Below, piece after piece: positions 6,937-14,276 of a stretch of 23,495 nucleotides of DNA. Every line of letters starts with the position of its first letter. Positions within the stretch are counted from its first letter, which is position 1. The DNA lies in IMG/VR virus record IMGVR_UViG_3300021963_000659, positions 1 through 23,495 of that record; one strand, written 5' to 3'. The DNA is from a virus. The notes beneath the pieces were generated by a model. It had not been told where the DNA came from, searched no databases, and saw only the letters and a program-made list of their open reading frames with translations. The translations under genes and the position numbers were made by a program.

Positions 6937-7632
6937 TTAAATAATAGATTTGTTACCACTAACTATGTTATATAAAAAATGAGCAAAGTTAAAATGACCA
7001 TTGAAAGAAAAATGTGTATCATTTACTGCACCATTTGTTGCATCATATATTGTTTGAAAAGATGCATAAATCCCTAAATCTTCTTCCAAAGACCATAGAT
7101 AAACAAACCTAACATCTCTTTCTTTTAATAATCTGTTTTTAATAAAATTAAATCTTTTAGTATGTCTATCTTTATAAAATTGATGATTTGAAAAATAATA
7201 TTGAAAATTTATTAAAGCTTCTATTTTTTCATCATCTGTTTCATTTGTTTGGTTTTTAGCATGATTAATTTGTGGTTCTTTTTCATCCATAGATTTTTTA
7301 TTTTTTTCATATCCACAAAGAATATCATATGTACCATCTTTAAATGGAACTTCTATTCTACCATGTAATGTCATATTAATAACAACGACATCATTTGGTT
7401 TAATATTATTAAAATTATCTATTATGCAATCCAATATGTAATCATTAGATGCACCATTTTTTCCTAAATTAATAACATCGTAATCTAACATTTTAGATAA
7501 ATGATTAGACCAAATATCATCTCCTTCTTTTTTATAAGGTAAGTATTCTAATCTGGTATTAGATTTACAATCTACATTACACCCATGTCCAAAAGTCATT
7601 GAATCGCCAAAAGTCCATACAGTATTTTTCAT
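6937..7632 (-). CDS. SGNH/GDSL-type hydrolase, second copy
   Basis: A 231-aa protein starting MKNTVWTFGDSMTFGHGC. GDSMT at 9-13 carries nucleophile Ser11, NLGKNGASND at 55-64 is the Gly-x-Asn-Asp block, and NDTHFSFNGH near 204-213 supplies the Asp/His pair. It is only distantly similar to the first copy and carries a lysine-rich insert in the middle (YEKNKKSMDEKEP). Start and stop overlap its neighbours tightly: 4 nt with the glycosyltransferase-like gene and 0 nt gap to the first SGNH gene. The extreme C-terminus is GNKSII, a variant of the basic-Ser-Leu-Ile tail shared by several proteins of this block. Confidence 0.82.
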   Translation of the reverse strand: MKNTVWTFGDSMTFGHGCNVDCKSNTRLEYLPYKKEGDDIWSNHLSKMLDYDVINLGKNGASNDYILDCIIDNFNNIKPNDVVVINMTLHGRIEVPFKDGTYDILCGYEKNKKSMDEKEPQINHAKNQTNETDDEKIEALINFQYYFSNHQFYKDRHTKRFNFIKNRLLKERDVRFVYLWSLEEDLGIYASFQTIYDATNGAVNDTHFSFNGHFNFAHFLYNIVSGNKSII

Positions 7633-8321
7633 ATCAATTGCTTATTTATTACAAAATTACCAACCATATTTTTTTCCGATAAATGACATACACCATTTTT
7701 ATTCAAATTTTCAAATGACGGGTTTTCATCAAATAAGTAGTTTACATTATCAAAATATAAATTTGGATACTGTTGATTTAATGTAATAGGTGGTATTGTG
7801 TTATATCTACTTAAAAAGAAATCATAGTTAGTATCTATAACATTTAATACTTCATTATACGATTGATTAATTAATGCATAATTTTCCGTACCTATAATCG
7901 ATGTATTATTCAAACATTCAAAGTTGAGTTCTTTGTTTGAATATTTTTTAAAAATATAAACAAAAGTGTTTACATCATTAACGGAGTGTTTGTAGCATAT
8001 ATTTAATGCTTTTGGATTTATTATATTTAATAACTTATTAAAATCTTTTACAATTAAATCGTTATCTAAATGTACGAATGGTTTATCAATTATTGATAAT
8101 ACTTTTAATTTTGGATAAGACCATAAAGTATCTATTTTGTATTTAGAATCAATATCAAACTTAATCCATCTATACTCTAAGTTGGTATATATAAAATAGT
8201 CTATATCAGAGTAAATTATTGGTATTATACCATTATTATTTAAATTAGTAATTGAATATTTTAAATAAATTTCAGTAACCTCTTTTAATCTTATTGGTAG
8301 ATATGTAAACACTACTTCCAT
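7629..8321 (-). CDS. Glycosyltransferase-like protein (GT-A type, DUF6734-like)
   Basis: A 230-aa protein. The segment LWSYPKLKVLSIIDKPFVHL followed by DNDLIV places a D-x-D motif at D86-D88, typical of the metal and nucleotide-sugar site in GT-A enzymes. The W-S-x-x-K-x-x-x-L / P-F-x-H-x-D-N-D pattern is like DUF6734 proteins of Bacteroidetes. A late His in GVCHLSEKNM (about 210-219) may be another metal ligand. It should transfer sugar from a nucleotide-sugar in the cytoplasm. The start overlaps the preceding gene by 1 nt and the stop overlaps the SGNH gene by 4 nt. The C-terminus, INKQLI, is a diverged form of the shared tail. Confidence 0.65.
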   Translation of the reverse strand: MEVVFTYLPIRLKEVTEIYLKYSITNLNNNGIIPIIYSDIDYFIYTNLEYRWIKFDIDSKYKIDTLWSYPKLKVLSIIDKPFVHLDNDLIVKDFNKLLNIINPKALNICYKHSVNDVNTFVYIFKKYSNKELNFECLNNTSIIGTENYALINQSYNEVLNVIDTNYDFFLSRYNTIPPITLNQQYPNLYFDNVNYLFDENPSFENLNKNGVCHLSEKNMVGNFVINKQLI

Positions 8322-9571
8322 TATAACAAAGATTTTTTTATTAAAAAATCAGTTTTCAATCCTCCATCAATTATTAAATCCAACAAAGAATTTTCATTTT
8401 CTATTTTATACATTAATTTATTATGTACCAAATCTGACCATTCTTTGCATAATTTAAAATTTTCATCAAAGTTTTTTAAGAATCCATCTACAAATTCAGC
8501 AAATAACTTACCATTTGTTTTACACATACTCGATTCATTGTAAAAAGGATGTGGTGGAACATCTAACATTATTTCAATCATTTTTAATGGATATTCGTGT
8601 GTTGATATAAATGGAATTCCTGCCAACAATAATCCAAATGTTTTTTCTGAAAGATATTGTGATGTAAATTTTTGATTACCCCAAGACCAACTTTCACATA
8701 ATATTTGCATTTTAGCTTTTGGTAAAACTCTGAAAAATACATCCATATAACCGTGATGATTTGATATATAACTTATATCTTCAAAATCAATTTTACCGTA
8801 AATTGAATTTGTATTTATATGAGATATAGTAGATGCTCTTTGTATAAAATCAGGATTCTGTAAAGCATCTGTATGTTGTAAATATAATCTATTATTATTT
8901 AATTTACTTAATTCATTTATGATTTTAACACGATTAATTTTATGATTTTTAATACTATACATTAAATCATATTCAAAATTTAATTTATCGTACACTTGTT
9001 TAAATTCATAATACCATCTAATATTCCAATTATGATTCCATTGAAATAATGTGTTTGTCAACGTGTAATAAAAATTTGGATAAACAGATTCAACTGATTT
9101 ATCTAAAAAAATATTATCCGTAATTATGTGATGATTTTTTAATTTACCGATTAAAGATTCTATTTCAAGCCAGTTTTTATCAAAATAATCAATATCACTT
9201 GTTTGAAGTATTTTTTCTGTTCTTAAATAACTTATTATCCATTTTTGGTTTTTAGGACAATCTTTTAATAAATTAATAAATATTTTTAAAATTTGTTGGC
9301 TTTCTCTTTCCATATAATCCCTATCGGGAAATATATATCCAATTTTTGAATCTTGGTTTCCGTAAAAAAATGAGGTGAAATAATCTAAAATATGATAGCC
9401 ATCTTCTTCAAAACTTATTTCTTTTTTAAATATAAATTCTATATTAGTATCTTTATATTTACATAAAATACTTCCTTCATTATTATCTATATGATACTCC
9501 CTATCAGTAGTATTGTGAGCTAACGTATAAAATATTTGCTTTTGATACGGATGATGTATATATAACTTCAT
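8321..9571 (-). CDS. Glycosyltransferase-like protein (GT-B/exostosin-like C-terminal half)
   Basis: A 416-aa protein. Residues about 285-330 carry MQILCESWSWGN, then YLSEKTFGLLLAGIPFIS. This E-x-x ... S-E-K-T-F-x-x-x-x-A-G-x-P-F-I signature is seen in GT-B-like transferases encoded by marine phages and in capsule gene clusters, where it binds the nucleotide-sugar. The N-terminal half is diverged and rich in Asn, Ile, Lys and aromatics. It is coupled to the downstream GT-A-like gene (TAATG). The chain ends IKKSLL, a member of the shared C-terminal tail set. The precise sugar and acceptor are unknown. Confidence 0.65.
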   Translation of the reverse strand: MKLYIHHPYQKQIFYTLAHNTTDREYHIDNNEGSILCKYKDTNIEFIFKKEISFEEDGYHILDYFTSFFYGNQDSKIGYIFPDRDYMERESQQILKIFINLLKDCPKNQKWIISYLRTEKILQTSDIDYFDKNWLEIESLIGKLKNHHIITDNIFLDKSVESVYPNFYYTLTNTLFQWNHNWNIRWYYEFKQVYDKLNFEYDLMYSIKNHKINRVKIINELSKLNNNRLYLQHTDALQNPDFIQRASTISHINTNSIYGKIDFEDISYISNHHGYMDVFFRVLPKAKMQILCESWSWGNQKFTSQYLSEKTFGLLLAGIPFISTHEYPLKMIEIMLDVPPHPFYNESSMCKTNGKLFAEFVDGFLKNFDENFKLCKEWSDLVHNKLMYKIENENSLLDLIIDGGLKTDFLIKKSLL

Positions 9572-9593
9572 AAATTATGTAAAATTATATTTT

Positions 9594-10331
9594 TTAAATT
9601 AATGATTTATTTCTTTTATACATACCATCTATGTATGTATCTACAAAAGAAACAAGTTCATCCGTTTTAGTCACCGCACAGTAATCTATTATTGTTTTAT
9701 TTTGATGTATTAATTTAAAATCAATACCCAATTGAATAGATATATAATCCTCAAATTCGTTTAATCTATCAAAATGAAATTGTTTAACTTTTACTCTATC
9801 ATTTAAAATCCATCTGTATTGAGATAGAAAAGACCAAATGTGAGTTCGATACTGTTTTTTGAATCTATCAGTAATATTTAAATACTCATGGATTTCCATT
9901 TTTTTTAGTAATATAACTAACAAATCTTCGTTAAGAGATTTTAAATTATAACAAGATGGTAGTTTTGAGTAGTTTTCTTTTATAAATTCCATTACAAAAC
10001 TGTTATCAAAATTTTTAATTTTATTTGATAACACTTCGTTATTTAATTCATATTCCATAGATGATATGAAATATTTCCAAGCAGAAATAAATCTATCAGT
10101 TGAATTTCTTACAATTGAAACATATTCAAGATTATCACCAAATTTATCTAATAATTGGTCGATAGTAGAATGTATATGCCTTTCAGGTACTTTAATATCC
10201 ATTCGTATGGAATTTTCCCATAAAGCATCTGTGTATTTTAAATCTAATTTATACTTTACACATGTATCTTCTACCGACCAAGATGCATTCTTTGGTATCG
10301 GTATAAATGCAATTTTGTCATTTATAACCAT
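9594..10331 (-). CDS. Sulfotransferase family protein
   Basis: The 245-aa protein has both PAPS-binding elements of carbohydrate sulfotransferases. PIPKNASWS at 11-19 corresponds to the 5'-phosphosulfate loop (IPKNAGTS type), and VRNSTDRFISAWKYF at 74-88 corresponds to the 3'-phosphate site (VRNPxDRxxSAY type). It should move sulfate from PAPS to a sugar hydroxyl. It lies directly upstream of the two glycosyltransferase-like genes, which supports a sulfated glycan product. It ends KRNKSLI, one of the clearest examples of the shared C-terminal tail. Confidence 0.82.
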   Translation of the reverse strand: MVINDKIAFIPIPKNASWSVEDTCVKYKLDLKYTDALWENSIRMDIKVPERHIHSTIDQLLDKFGDNLEYVSIVRNSTDRFISAWKYFISSMEYELNNEVLSNKIKNFDNSFVMEFIKENYSKLPSCYNLKSLNEDLLVILLKKMEIHEYLNITDRFKKQYRTHIWSFLSQYRWILNDRVKVKQFHFDRLNEFEDYISIQLGIDFKLIHQNKTIIDYCAVTKTDELVSFVDTYIDGMYKRNKSLI

Positions 10332-10341
10332 TTAGTTTGTA

Positions 10342-10455
10342 TTATTGAGTTACATCAGCATATATCAGAGCCGCAACTTCTTGCATTATTACTGCAATAT
10401 TTGCATTTACTGTTGTATCTGTTAATACAATTTCTTCGTGAATTATCTTATCCAT
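10342..10455 (-). CDS. Small 37-aa protein between fibre and sulfotransferase genes
   Basis: A 37-aa reading frame fills the gap between the fibre-like gene and the sulfotransferase gene (2 nt after one, 10 nt before the other). The peptide starts MDKIIHEEIVLTD, has NANIAVIMQEVAALIYAD and ends VTQ. It is likely a short amphipathic helix. The tight fit and codon use like its neighbours argue that it is real. No family was recognised. It might be a small structural or chaperone-type partner of the fibre protein (speculative). Confidence 0.55.
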   Translation of the reverse strand: MDKIIHEEIVLTDTTVNANIAVIMQEVAALIYADVTQ

Positions 10456-10457
10456 TA

Positions 10458-12203
10458 TTATAATTTTTTAAATTCAACATCAATTTTACTATAATCAACT
10501 AAATATTTTCCATCTTCATTTAAAGATAATGCAGATTCATATTCAGTTCCTATCAATTCTTGTGCAACTATACCTTCATACAATCCTTCTTCACCTATAT
10601 AATTGAATTGATATATGTTAATTCCTAATGGCGATTTTCCAATTAAATTTAAATTTTCTTTAAAAGAAATATCTGATTTTTGGTCGCAGAAATAACATCC
10701 TGAACAATACCAATCCCAGCAAGCACCACTCCAACACCAACCATTACATTGTCCGTTGTGTTGTACAAATGCTAAACCTAATTCAGTATCGGCAATTGGT
10801 AAAAATATATCATTTGATTCAACATTTAATTCGTATATTAAACGAGTTAAATAAACAACTTCTAAACCTGTTATTTTCGATTTTACCAATGTATTATTAT
10901 TATAATCAAAAAATACAATTGAGTCATTAATTCTGAATCGGTTAGTAACTTTAAATGTTGTTCTTAAAGTATCGTATTCTTCGATTAACATATCACTATT
11001 TGGCAAATCCTCATATGTGATTCCATTTTCTAATGTAACTTTAATCATCAAAGCTTCTTTGGTTTGACTACCCATATCAACAACAGATGCCGTACCTGTT
11101 GTAAACGTACTTAAATCAGCAGCAAAACTTCCAGAGTTTACGCCTGATATGTATATCGGTGTACCATTTTCATCAGTTTCATTTTCAGGAACCCAAGGTA
11201 ATGATAATGTTTTTACCACATCATCTACTAACATCTCATTTGGATATTTTAGAGAACCATCTGCATATATAATTGGAGTATCATTATCCATAATATATCC
11301 ATTTGTGATTTTTTTATAATGAGGTCCTTTTGTCATCCATAATAATCTAGATTTTTGTGACATTAAACCACTCTCATCATACTCCGTTTCCCATTGGTCA
11401 TTTGGTATTGCTGATGTAGCCATATAAGAACCAAGATGTAAACAACTTAAAGTTGGTCCGTATAATATATCTAAACTTCTAATTGCACCAATTTTATTAT
11501 TTATAAAGTTGGCATCATTTAGATGATACTCTTCCATAAATTCGGAATCTGTTAAAGAAGATTTTAAAGATTCTAAATCTTCCAAAGATGCTACTTTATA
11601 AAATTTTGGATAATTGATATAATCCGTAGTATGTGGTGCTCTTGTTTTAATAACATAGTTTGGAGCATCTCCATCGGTTAAATGTAATTCAGTAAGATTA
11701 TCTACATTTAAAGATGCATCACTATCCGAATGATAATATATTTTAGTTGAGTATTCCTTACCAGAAATTAATCTATGAAAATTAACTTTATCTTTTGTAT
11801 ATTCTTCATCAACAATAGCAGTTGTATCGTATGATGTTCTAATAATTAAAGTATCTTCCGCATCTTCAATAAATGGAACTGTTATGGAGTTTTTGGCAAC
11901 TGTATGTGCTTCGTATGTCCCACCAAGTTCTGCCATTATTTCCTGCATCTTATCTTCCATAGAAACATTTGGTGTTGTCGTATCAAATGGATGTAGTAAG
12001 TCATCACTACCAATAAGATTACCATCTGTATATATGAAATGTAATTTTGATATTGAATTATCAATTAAAAATTGTTTAAATGATACCCAATCTAAATTAG
12101 GTGTCATTTTATTATGAACTCCCACATTTGTGTTAGTTTCAATTATCCTTAAATTACCATCTGAATCTTTTAGAAAATCAGTTCCGATTATAAGTGCTTT
12201 CAT
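10458..12203 (-). CDS. Fibre-like protein: ATP-grasp-like N-terminal region, Cys-rich segment, S74 self-cleaving chaperone
   Basis: The 581-aa protein appears to have several modules. The N-terminus (MKALIIGTDFLKDSDGNL, then RIIETNTNVG) looks like the metal-binding E-x-N strand of ATP-grasp enzymes. Later pieces look like other ATP-grasp strands: DKVNFHRLI near 138-146, VIKTRAPH, and EFMEEYHLND. The order is unusual, as if circularly permuted. Residues 486-509 hold six Cys with many Trp and Tyr. The last 72 residues, from S510-D511 (SDISFKENLNLIGKSPLGIN, later EGIVAQEL and VDYSKID), are a peptidase S74 intramolecular chaperone, which trimerises fibre domains and then cuts itself off at the Ser-Asp junction. 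It is probably a tail fibre or virion protein. Confidence 0.75.
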   Translation of the reverse strand: MKALIIGTDFLKDSDGNLRIIETNTNVGVHNKMTPNLDWVSFKQFLIDNSISKLHFIYTDGNLIGSDDLLHPFDTTTPNVSMEDKMQEIMAELGGTYEAHTVAKNSITVPFIEDAEDTLIIRTSYDTTAIVDEEYTKDKVNFHRLISGKEYSTKIYYHSDSDASLNVDNLTELHLTDGDAPNYVIKTRAPHTTDYINYPKFYKVASLEDLESLKSSLTDSEFMEEYHLNDANFINNKIGAIRSLDILYGPTLSCLHLGSYMATSAIPNDQWETEYDESGLMSQKSRLLWMTKGPHYKKITNGYIMDNDTPIIYADGSLKYPNEMLVDDVVKTLSLPWVPENETDENGTPIYISGVNSGSFAADLSTFTTGTASVVDMGSQTKEALMIKVTLENGITYEDLPNSDMLIEEYDTLRTTFKVTNRFRINDSIVFFDYNNNTLVKSKITGLEVVYLTRLIYELNVESNDIFLPIADTELGLAFVQHNGQCNGWCWSGACWDWYCSGCYFCDQKSDISFKENLNLIGKSPLGINIYQFNYIGEEGLYEGIVAQELIGTEYESALSLNEDGKYLVDYSKIDVEFKKL

Positions 12204-12239
12204 TCTATATGTTTTATTTTATTATAAATATATGAGTTT

Positions 12240-12881
12240 TTAAATTAAACTACGTTTTTGTTTTACATATTCAAAACCAACATTACCTGCAATTACTATT
12301 CTATCTTTTGTTGATTTTGGAGCCAAACTTGGTGAGTGTGGTACTTCACCACCCATAATAACTAAATCACCAACTTTTGGTAAGTAATAATATCTATCAT
12401 TCTTTCCTCCGATTATCAATGTCCCATCATTTTCAGACAAGTTATCTGGCATTTGTGTATAGTAAACAAAGGTATATGTTGGGTAGAATGATTCATTTTC
12501 ATTTTGAATATCTACATGGTTATGTAATACAACATCTCCATTTCTTTTGAAATATTCGGATTGTCTGGGATTCTTAGTCCTAAGTAGGTTTACCCAAACA
12601 TCCAAATTTATTTTGTTAAAAATTTTATTATTTTGATTCATTAAATCCATACACTTTAATACGGATAATTTTACAATTTCATCTACACCATTATTGATAC
12701 TTATTTCATTTTCAAAATCAAAAATACTCAGCTTTTTAACATACCCGTAATTATCTTTTGGTGAATAACCTGTTGTTTTTAAAAATGATTTGGTAGCAGT
12801 TAATATTGGTTCATTAAAATCATACGAACCTAAATTGGTTTGATATATATAAACCCCGTCTTCAAATTCAATCTTTTCCAT
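12240..12881 (-). CDS. 2OG-Fe(II) oxygenase (prolyl-4-hydroxylase-like)
   Basis: In this 213-aa protein the facial triad can be read: H122-x-D124 in VVLHNHVDIQNE, H182 in GEVPHSPSL, and R194 in STKDRIVIAGN, which binds the 2-oxoglutarate carboxylate. It should hydroxylate a protein side chain or small molecule using O2 and 2-oxoglutarate. Such oxygenases are common near tail-fibre genes in T4-like marine phages. It lies directly upstream of the fibre-like gene and could hydroxylate that protein or a sugar on it. The chain ends KQKRSLI, one of the shared C-terminal tails. Confidence 0.85.
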   Translation of the reverse strand: MEKIEFEDGVYIYQTNLGSYDFNEPILTATKSFLKTTGYSPKDNYGYVKKLSIFDFENEISINNGVDEIVKLSVLKCMDLMNQNNKIFNKINLDVWVNLLRTKNPRQSEYFKRNGDVVLHNHVDIQNENESFYPTYTFVYYTQMPDNLSENDGTLIIGGKNDRYYYLPKVGDLVIMGGEVPHSPSLAPKSTKDRIVIAGNVGFEYVKQKRSLI

Positions 12882-12884
12882 AAC

Positions 12885-13172
12885 CTATATTAATGATTTT
12901 CTCTTTTCCTTTAATATTGACTTATATTTTTCTTCTAAGGTATTCCACTTCTTTTCAGGACAAGACCCAAATTGGTCTGTAAATATCTTCTTTTGTATAG
13001 GGCATCCACAACTACCACAAATAGCAGACCACTCTTTATTGTGTATGACCTCTTTTCTGAAATCACATTCCATACAAACATCCAATCTTTCCTTTGCAAG
13101 TTCAGTTTGTATTTCGTTAGGATTTGCAGCAGTAATCCACGCATTTATAATTTCTAATGGATTGAATTTCAT
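12885..13172 (-). CDS. Zinc-ribbon protein with appended C-terminal tail
   Basis: A 95-aa protein. Metal-type cysteines are C33-x-x-C36, C52-x-x-C55 with C57, and C71 in a C-P-x-K-K-W motif. It is a clear paralog of the next gene upstream: the RLxxCxxC, CGxCGCPxxKKIF and CPxxKW pattern matches along the full zinc ribbon. Unlike that neighbour it continues about 19 residues beyond K-K-W as a charged helix ending KEKRKSLI. It could bind nucleic acid, protein or a metal-dependent partner. The added tail, ending like the surrounding enzymes, suggests a role as a shared subunit or adaptor (inference). It lies 1 nt after its paralog. Confidence 0.78.
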   Translation of the reverse strand: MKFNPLEIINAWITAANPNEIQTELAKERLDVCMECDFRKEVIHNKEWSAICGSCGCPIQKKIFTDQFGSCPEKKWNTLEEKYKSILKEKRKSLI

Positions 13173-13173
13173 A

Positions 13174-13392
13174 TTACCACTTATTTAATGGACAGGGTTG
13201 TTCTACTTCTGAAAATATCTTTTTACCTAATGGGCAACCACATTGTCCACATATATATCCAAACACAACTGATTCTTGTCTTTTCTCACAACTGTTGCAT
13301 ATTTCTAATCTACGTTGTGCTTCCTTTGATTGTTCTTCGGTAGGACTAAATGATGTCCACCAACTTTTAATGATGTCTTTTATACCACTCAT
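13174..13392 (-). CDS. Zinc-ribbon protein, tail-less paralog
   Basis: A 72-aa protein with C32-x-x-C35, C48-x-x-C51, C53 and C67. RRLEICNSC, ICGQCGCPLGKKIF and CPLNKW match the next gene downstream. The N-terminus (IIKSWWTSFSPTEE) is an amphipathic helix with two Trp. It stops right after the final CPxxKW motif, so it lacks the basic-Ser-Leu-Ile extension of its paralog. The start overlaps the stop of the 100-aa gene by 4 nt. Function unknown; the fold is probably a small zinc-stabilised module. Confidence 0.78.
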   Translation of the reverse strand: MSGIKDIIKSWWTSFSPTEEQSKEAQRRLEICNSCEKRQESVVFGYICGQCGCPLGKKIFSEVEQPCPLNKW

Positions 13393-13691
13393 AACACTTT
13401 AATTAAATCATCTATTCTTTTACAATTTTCGAAAAACTCATATCTAATCATTCGTTCATACATCCAATCTAACAAATCCTTATATTCAGTTTTTGGAATA
13501 GTAATGTAAGCAGGAATACCTTCAAACCTGAATATCACCAATTCTTCTGTATTTTTATTGAACTTAAACACATCAATTAAATCAATGATGGTTTCCATAT
13601 GTTCTCTGGATAGTTCGATTTTGTGGATGTAGTTCTTCCAATCTAATTGGATGTAACCCTTTTCGAGTTTGTGTAACGCATTAATGTTCAT
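13389..13691 (-). CDS. Unknown 100-aa protein, first gene of the glycan/fibre operon
   Basis: A soluble mixed alpha/beta protein starting MNINALHKLEKGYIQLDW. The middle has beta-like ELVIFRFEGIPAYITIPK and the end is helical (YERMIRYEFFENCKRIDDLI). No family was recognised. It is the first gene behind a consensus promoter at 13723-13754. No terminator was seen before 6148, so it may head the whole downstream block. Confidence 0.75.
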   Translation of the reverse strand: MNINALHKLEKGYIQLDWKNYIHKIELSREHMETIIDLIDVFKFNKNTEELVIFRFEGIPAYITIPKTEYKDLLDWMYERMIRYEFFENCKRIDDLIKVL

Positions 13692-13722
13692 TAGTAACGA
13701 AGATGTAGTTGTAGGAGTATAG

Positions 13723-13754
13723 TAAATATACTAATAATTATCCACATTTCCAAA
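13723..13754 (-). promoter_or_regulatory. Promoter of the glycan/fibre operon
   Basis: Minus-strand TTTG (13751-13754), exactly 20 nt, then TATATTTA (13723-13730). It lies 31 nt before the first gene of the block running to 6148. It is the only clear promoter found for that block. Confidence 0.72.
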
Positions 13755-13786
13755 AAATTGAACCATTATTTTTAGGATTATTTTGA

Positions 13787-13804
13787 GGGGGCGGGGGTTG
13801 GGGG
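13787..13804 (+). other. G-tract (three runs of five G), possible G-quadruplex
   Basis: The plus strand carries G5, C, G5, TT, G5 in an otherwise AT-rich region. It lies in the 110-nt gap between the 56-aa gene and the operon promoter at 13723. With one run split it could form a two-layer G-quadruplex on the non-template strand for leftward transcription. The gap shows no convincing gene. Confidence 0.4.
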
Positions 13805-13863
13805 AAACCTCGTCAAAAAGAAAAATTTGTCGTAAAGAAATATCTTTACCTCTATTGATAGTA

Positions 13864-14034
13864 TCAGGCTTGGTTGTTGTTGTGAGTGCTTTTAATTCGT
13901 TTTTTAATGAATCGAGAAACCCACCATGGTACAAAATGGAAAATACCACCCACAATAAAGACAAGAATACCCACAACCCAAAAGGGAATACTCAATATCC
14001 CCATTACCACATTCTTTATAATGAACTTTACCAT
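13864..14034 (-). CDS. Small two-helix membrane protein (56 aa)
   Basis: The peptide starts MVKFIIKNVVMGILSIPFWV, continues with a second hydrophobic stretch (GILVFIVGGIFHFVPWWV) and ends in a basic tail (RFIKKRIKS, HNNNQA). A longer frame exists upstream, but the ATG at 14034 overlaps the stop of the preceding gene as ATGGTAA. This coupling and the hydrophobic start decide the choice. Other frames over this stretch give low-complexity products and are rejected. Function unknown. Small membrane proteins beside each other in phages include holins and envelope-altering proteins, but no holin signature is visible. Confidence 0.65.
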   Translation of the reverse strand: MVKFIIKNVVMGILSIPFWVVGILVFIVGGIFHFVPWWVSRFIKKRIKSTHNNNQA

Positions 14035-14270
14035 GAGTTTAGAATGCCAACTATACCCACAATCAACCAAAATAGATTGAGAGCAACATACGATGGATTC
14101 TTTCTCCACCAAGCACAATAAGTTAAGATAACGGCATCGATAGTATTGACAATCCACATAGCCAAAAAGGGAGTGTCTTTGTTTAAGATTGAGAGGACAC
14201 CAAAGGCAAGGATTCGCATGGCAACCCCAAGTCCTTCCAAAAAATTGATTAATCTTTCATTTATATTCAT
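14028..14270 (-). CDS. Membrane protein, about three helices (80 aa)
   Basis: An N-terminal helix (MNINERLINFLEGLGVAMRI) is followed by hydrophobic segments near 18-30, 36-53 and 61-78, the last being ALNLFWLIVGIVGILNSW. Its stop overlaps the start of the 56-aa membrane protein by 7 nt, so the two are probably made together. No family was recognised. A holin-like or envelope role is possible but unsupported. Confidence 0.72.
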   Translation of the reverse strand: MNINERLINFLEGLGVAMRILAFGVLSILNKDTPFLAMWIVNTIDAVILTYCAWWRKNPSYVALNLFWLIVGIVGILNSW

Positions 14271-14276
14271 AACTTA

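Noticed and set aside
12229-12236. TATATTTA before the fibre-like gene as a promoter
   Set aside because: No TTG-like box lies near 20 nt upstream; in an AT-rich genome the -7 box alone is not evidence.
12935-13144. A second minus-strand frame inside the tailed zinc-ribbon gene
   Set aside because: The zinc-ribbon frame is supported by a paralog; the other frame is a shadow of it.
13731-13976. An 81-aa minus-strand frame over the G-tract region
   Set aside because: It overlaps the better-supported 56-aa membrane protein in another frame, its product includes the translated C-tract, and it has no coupling to a neighbour.
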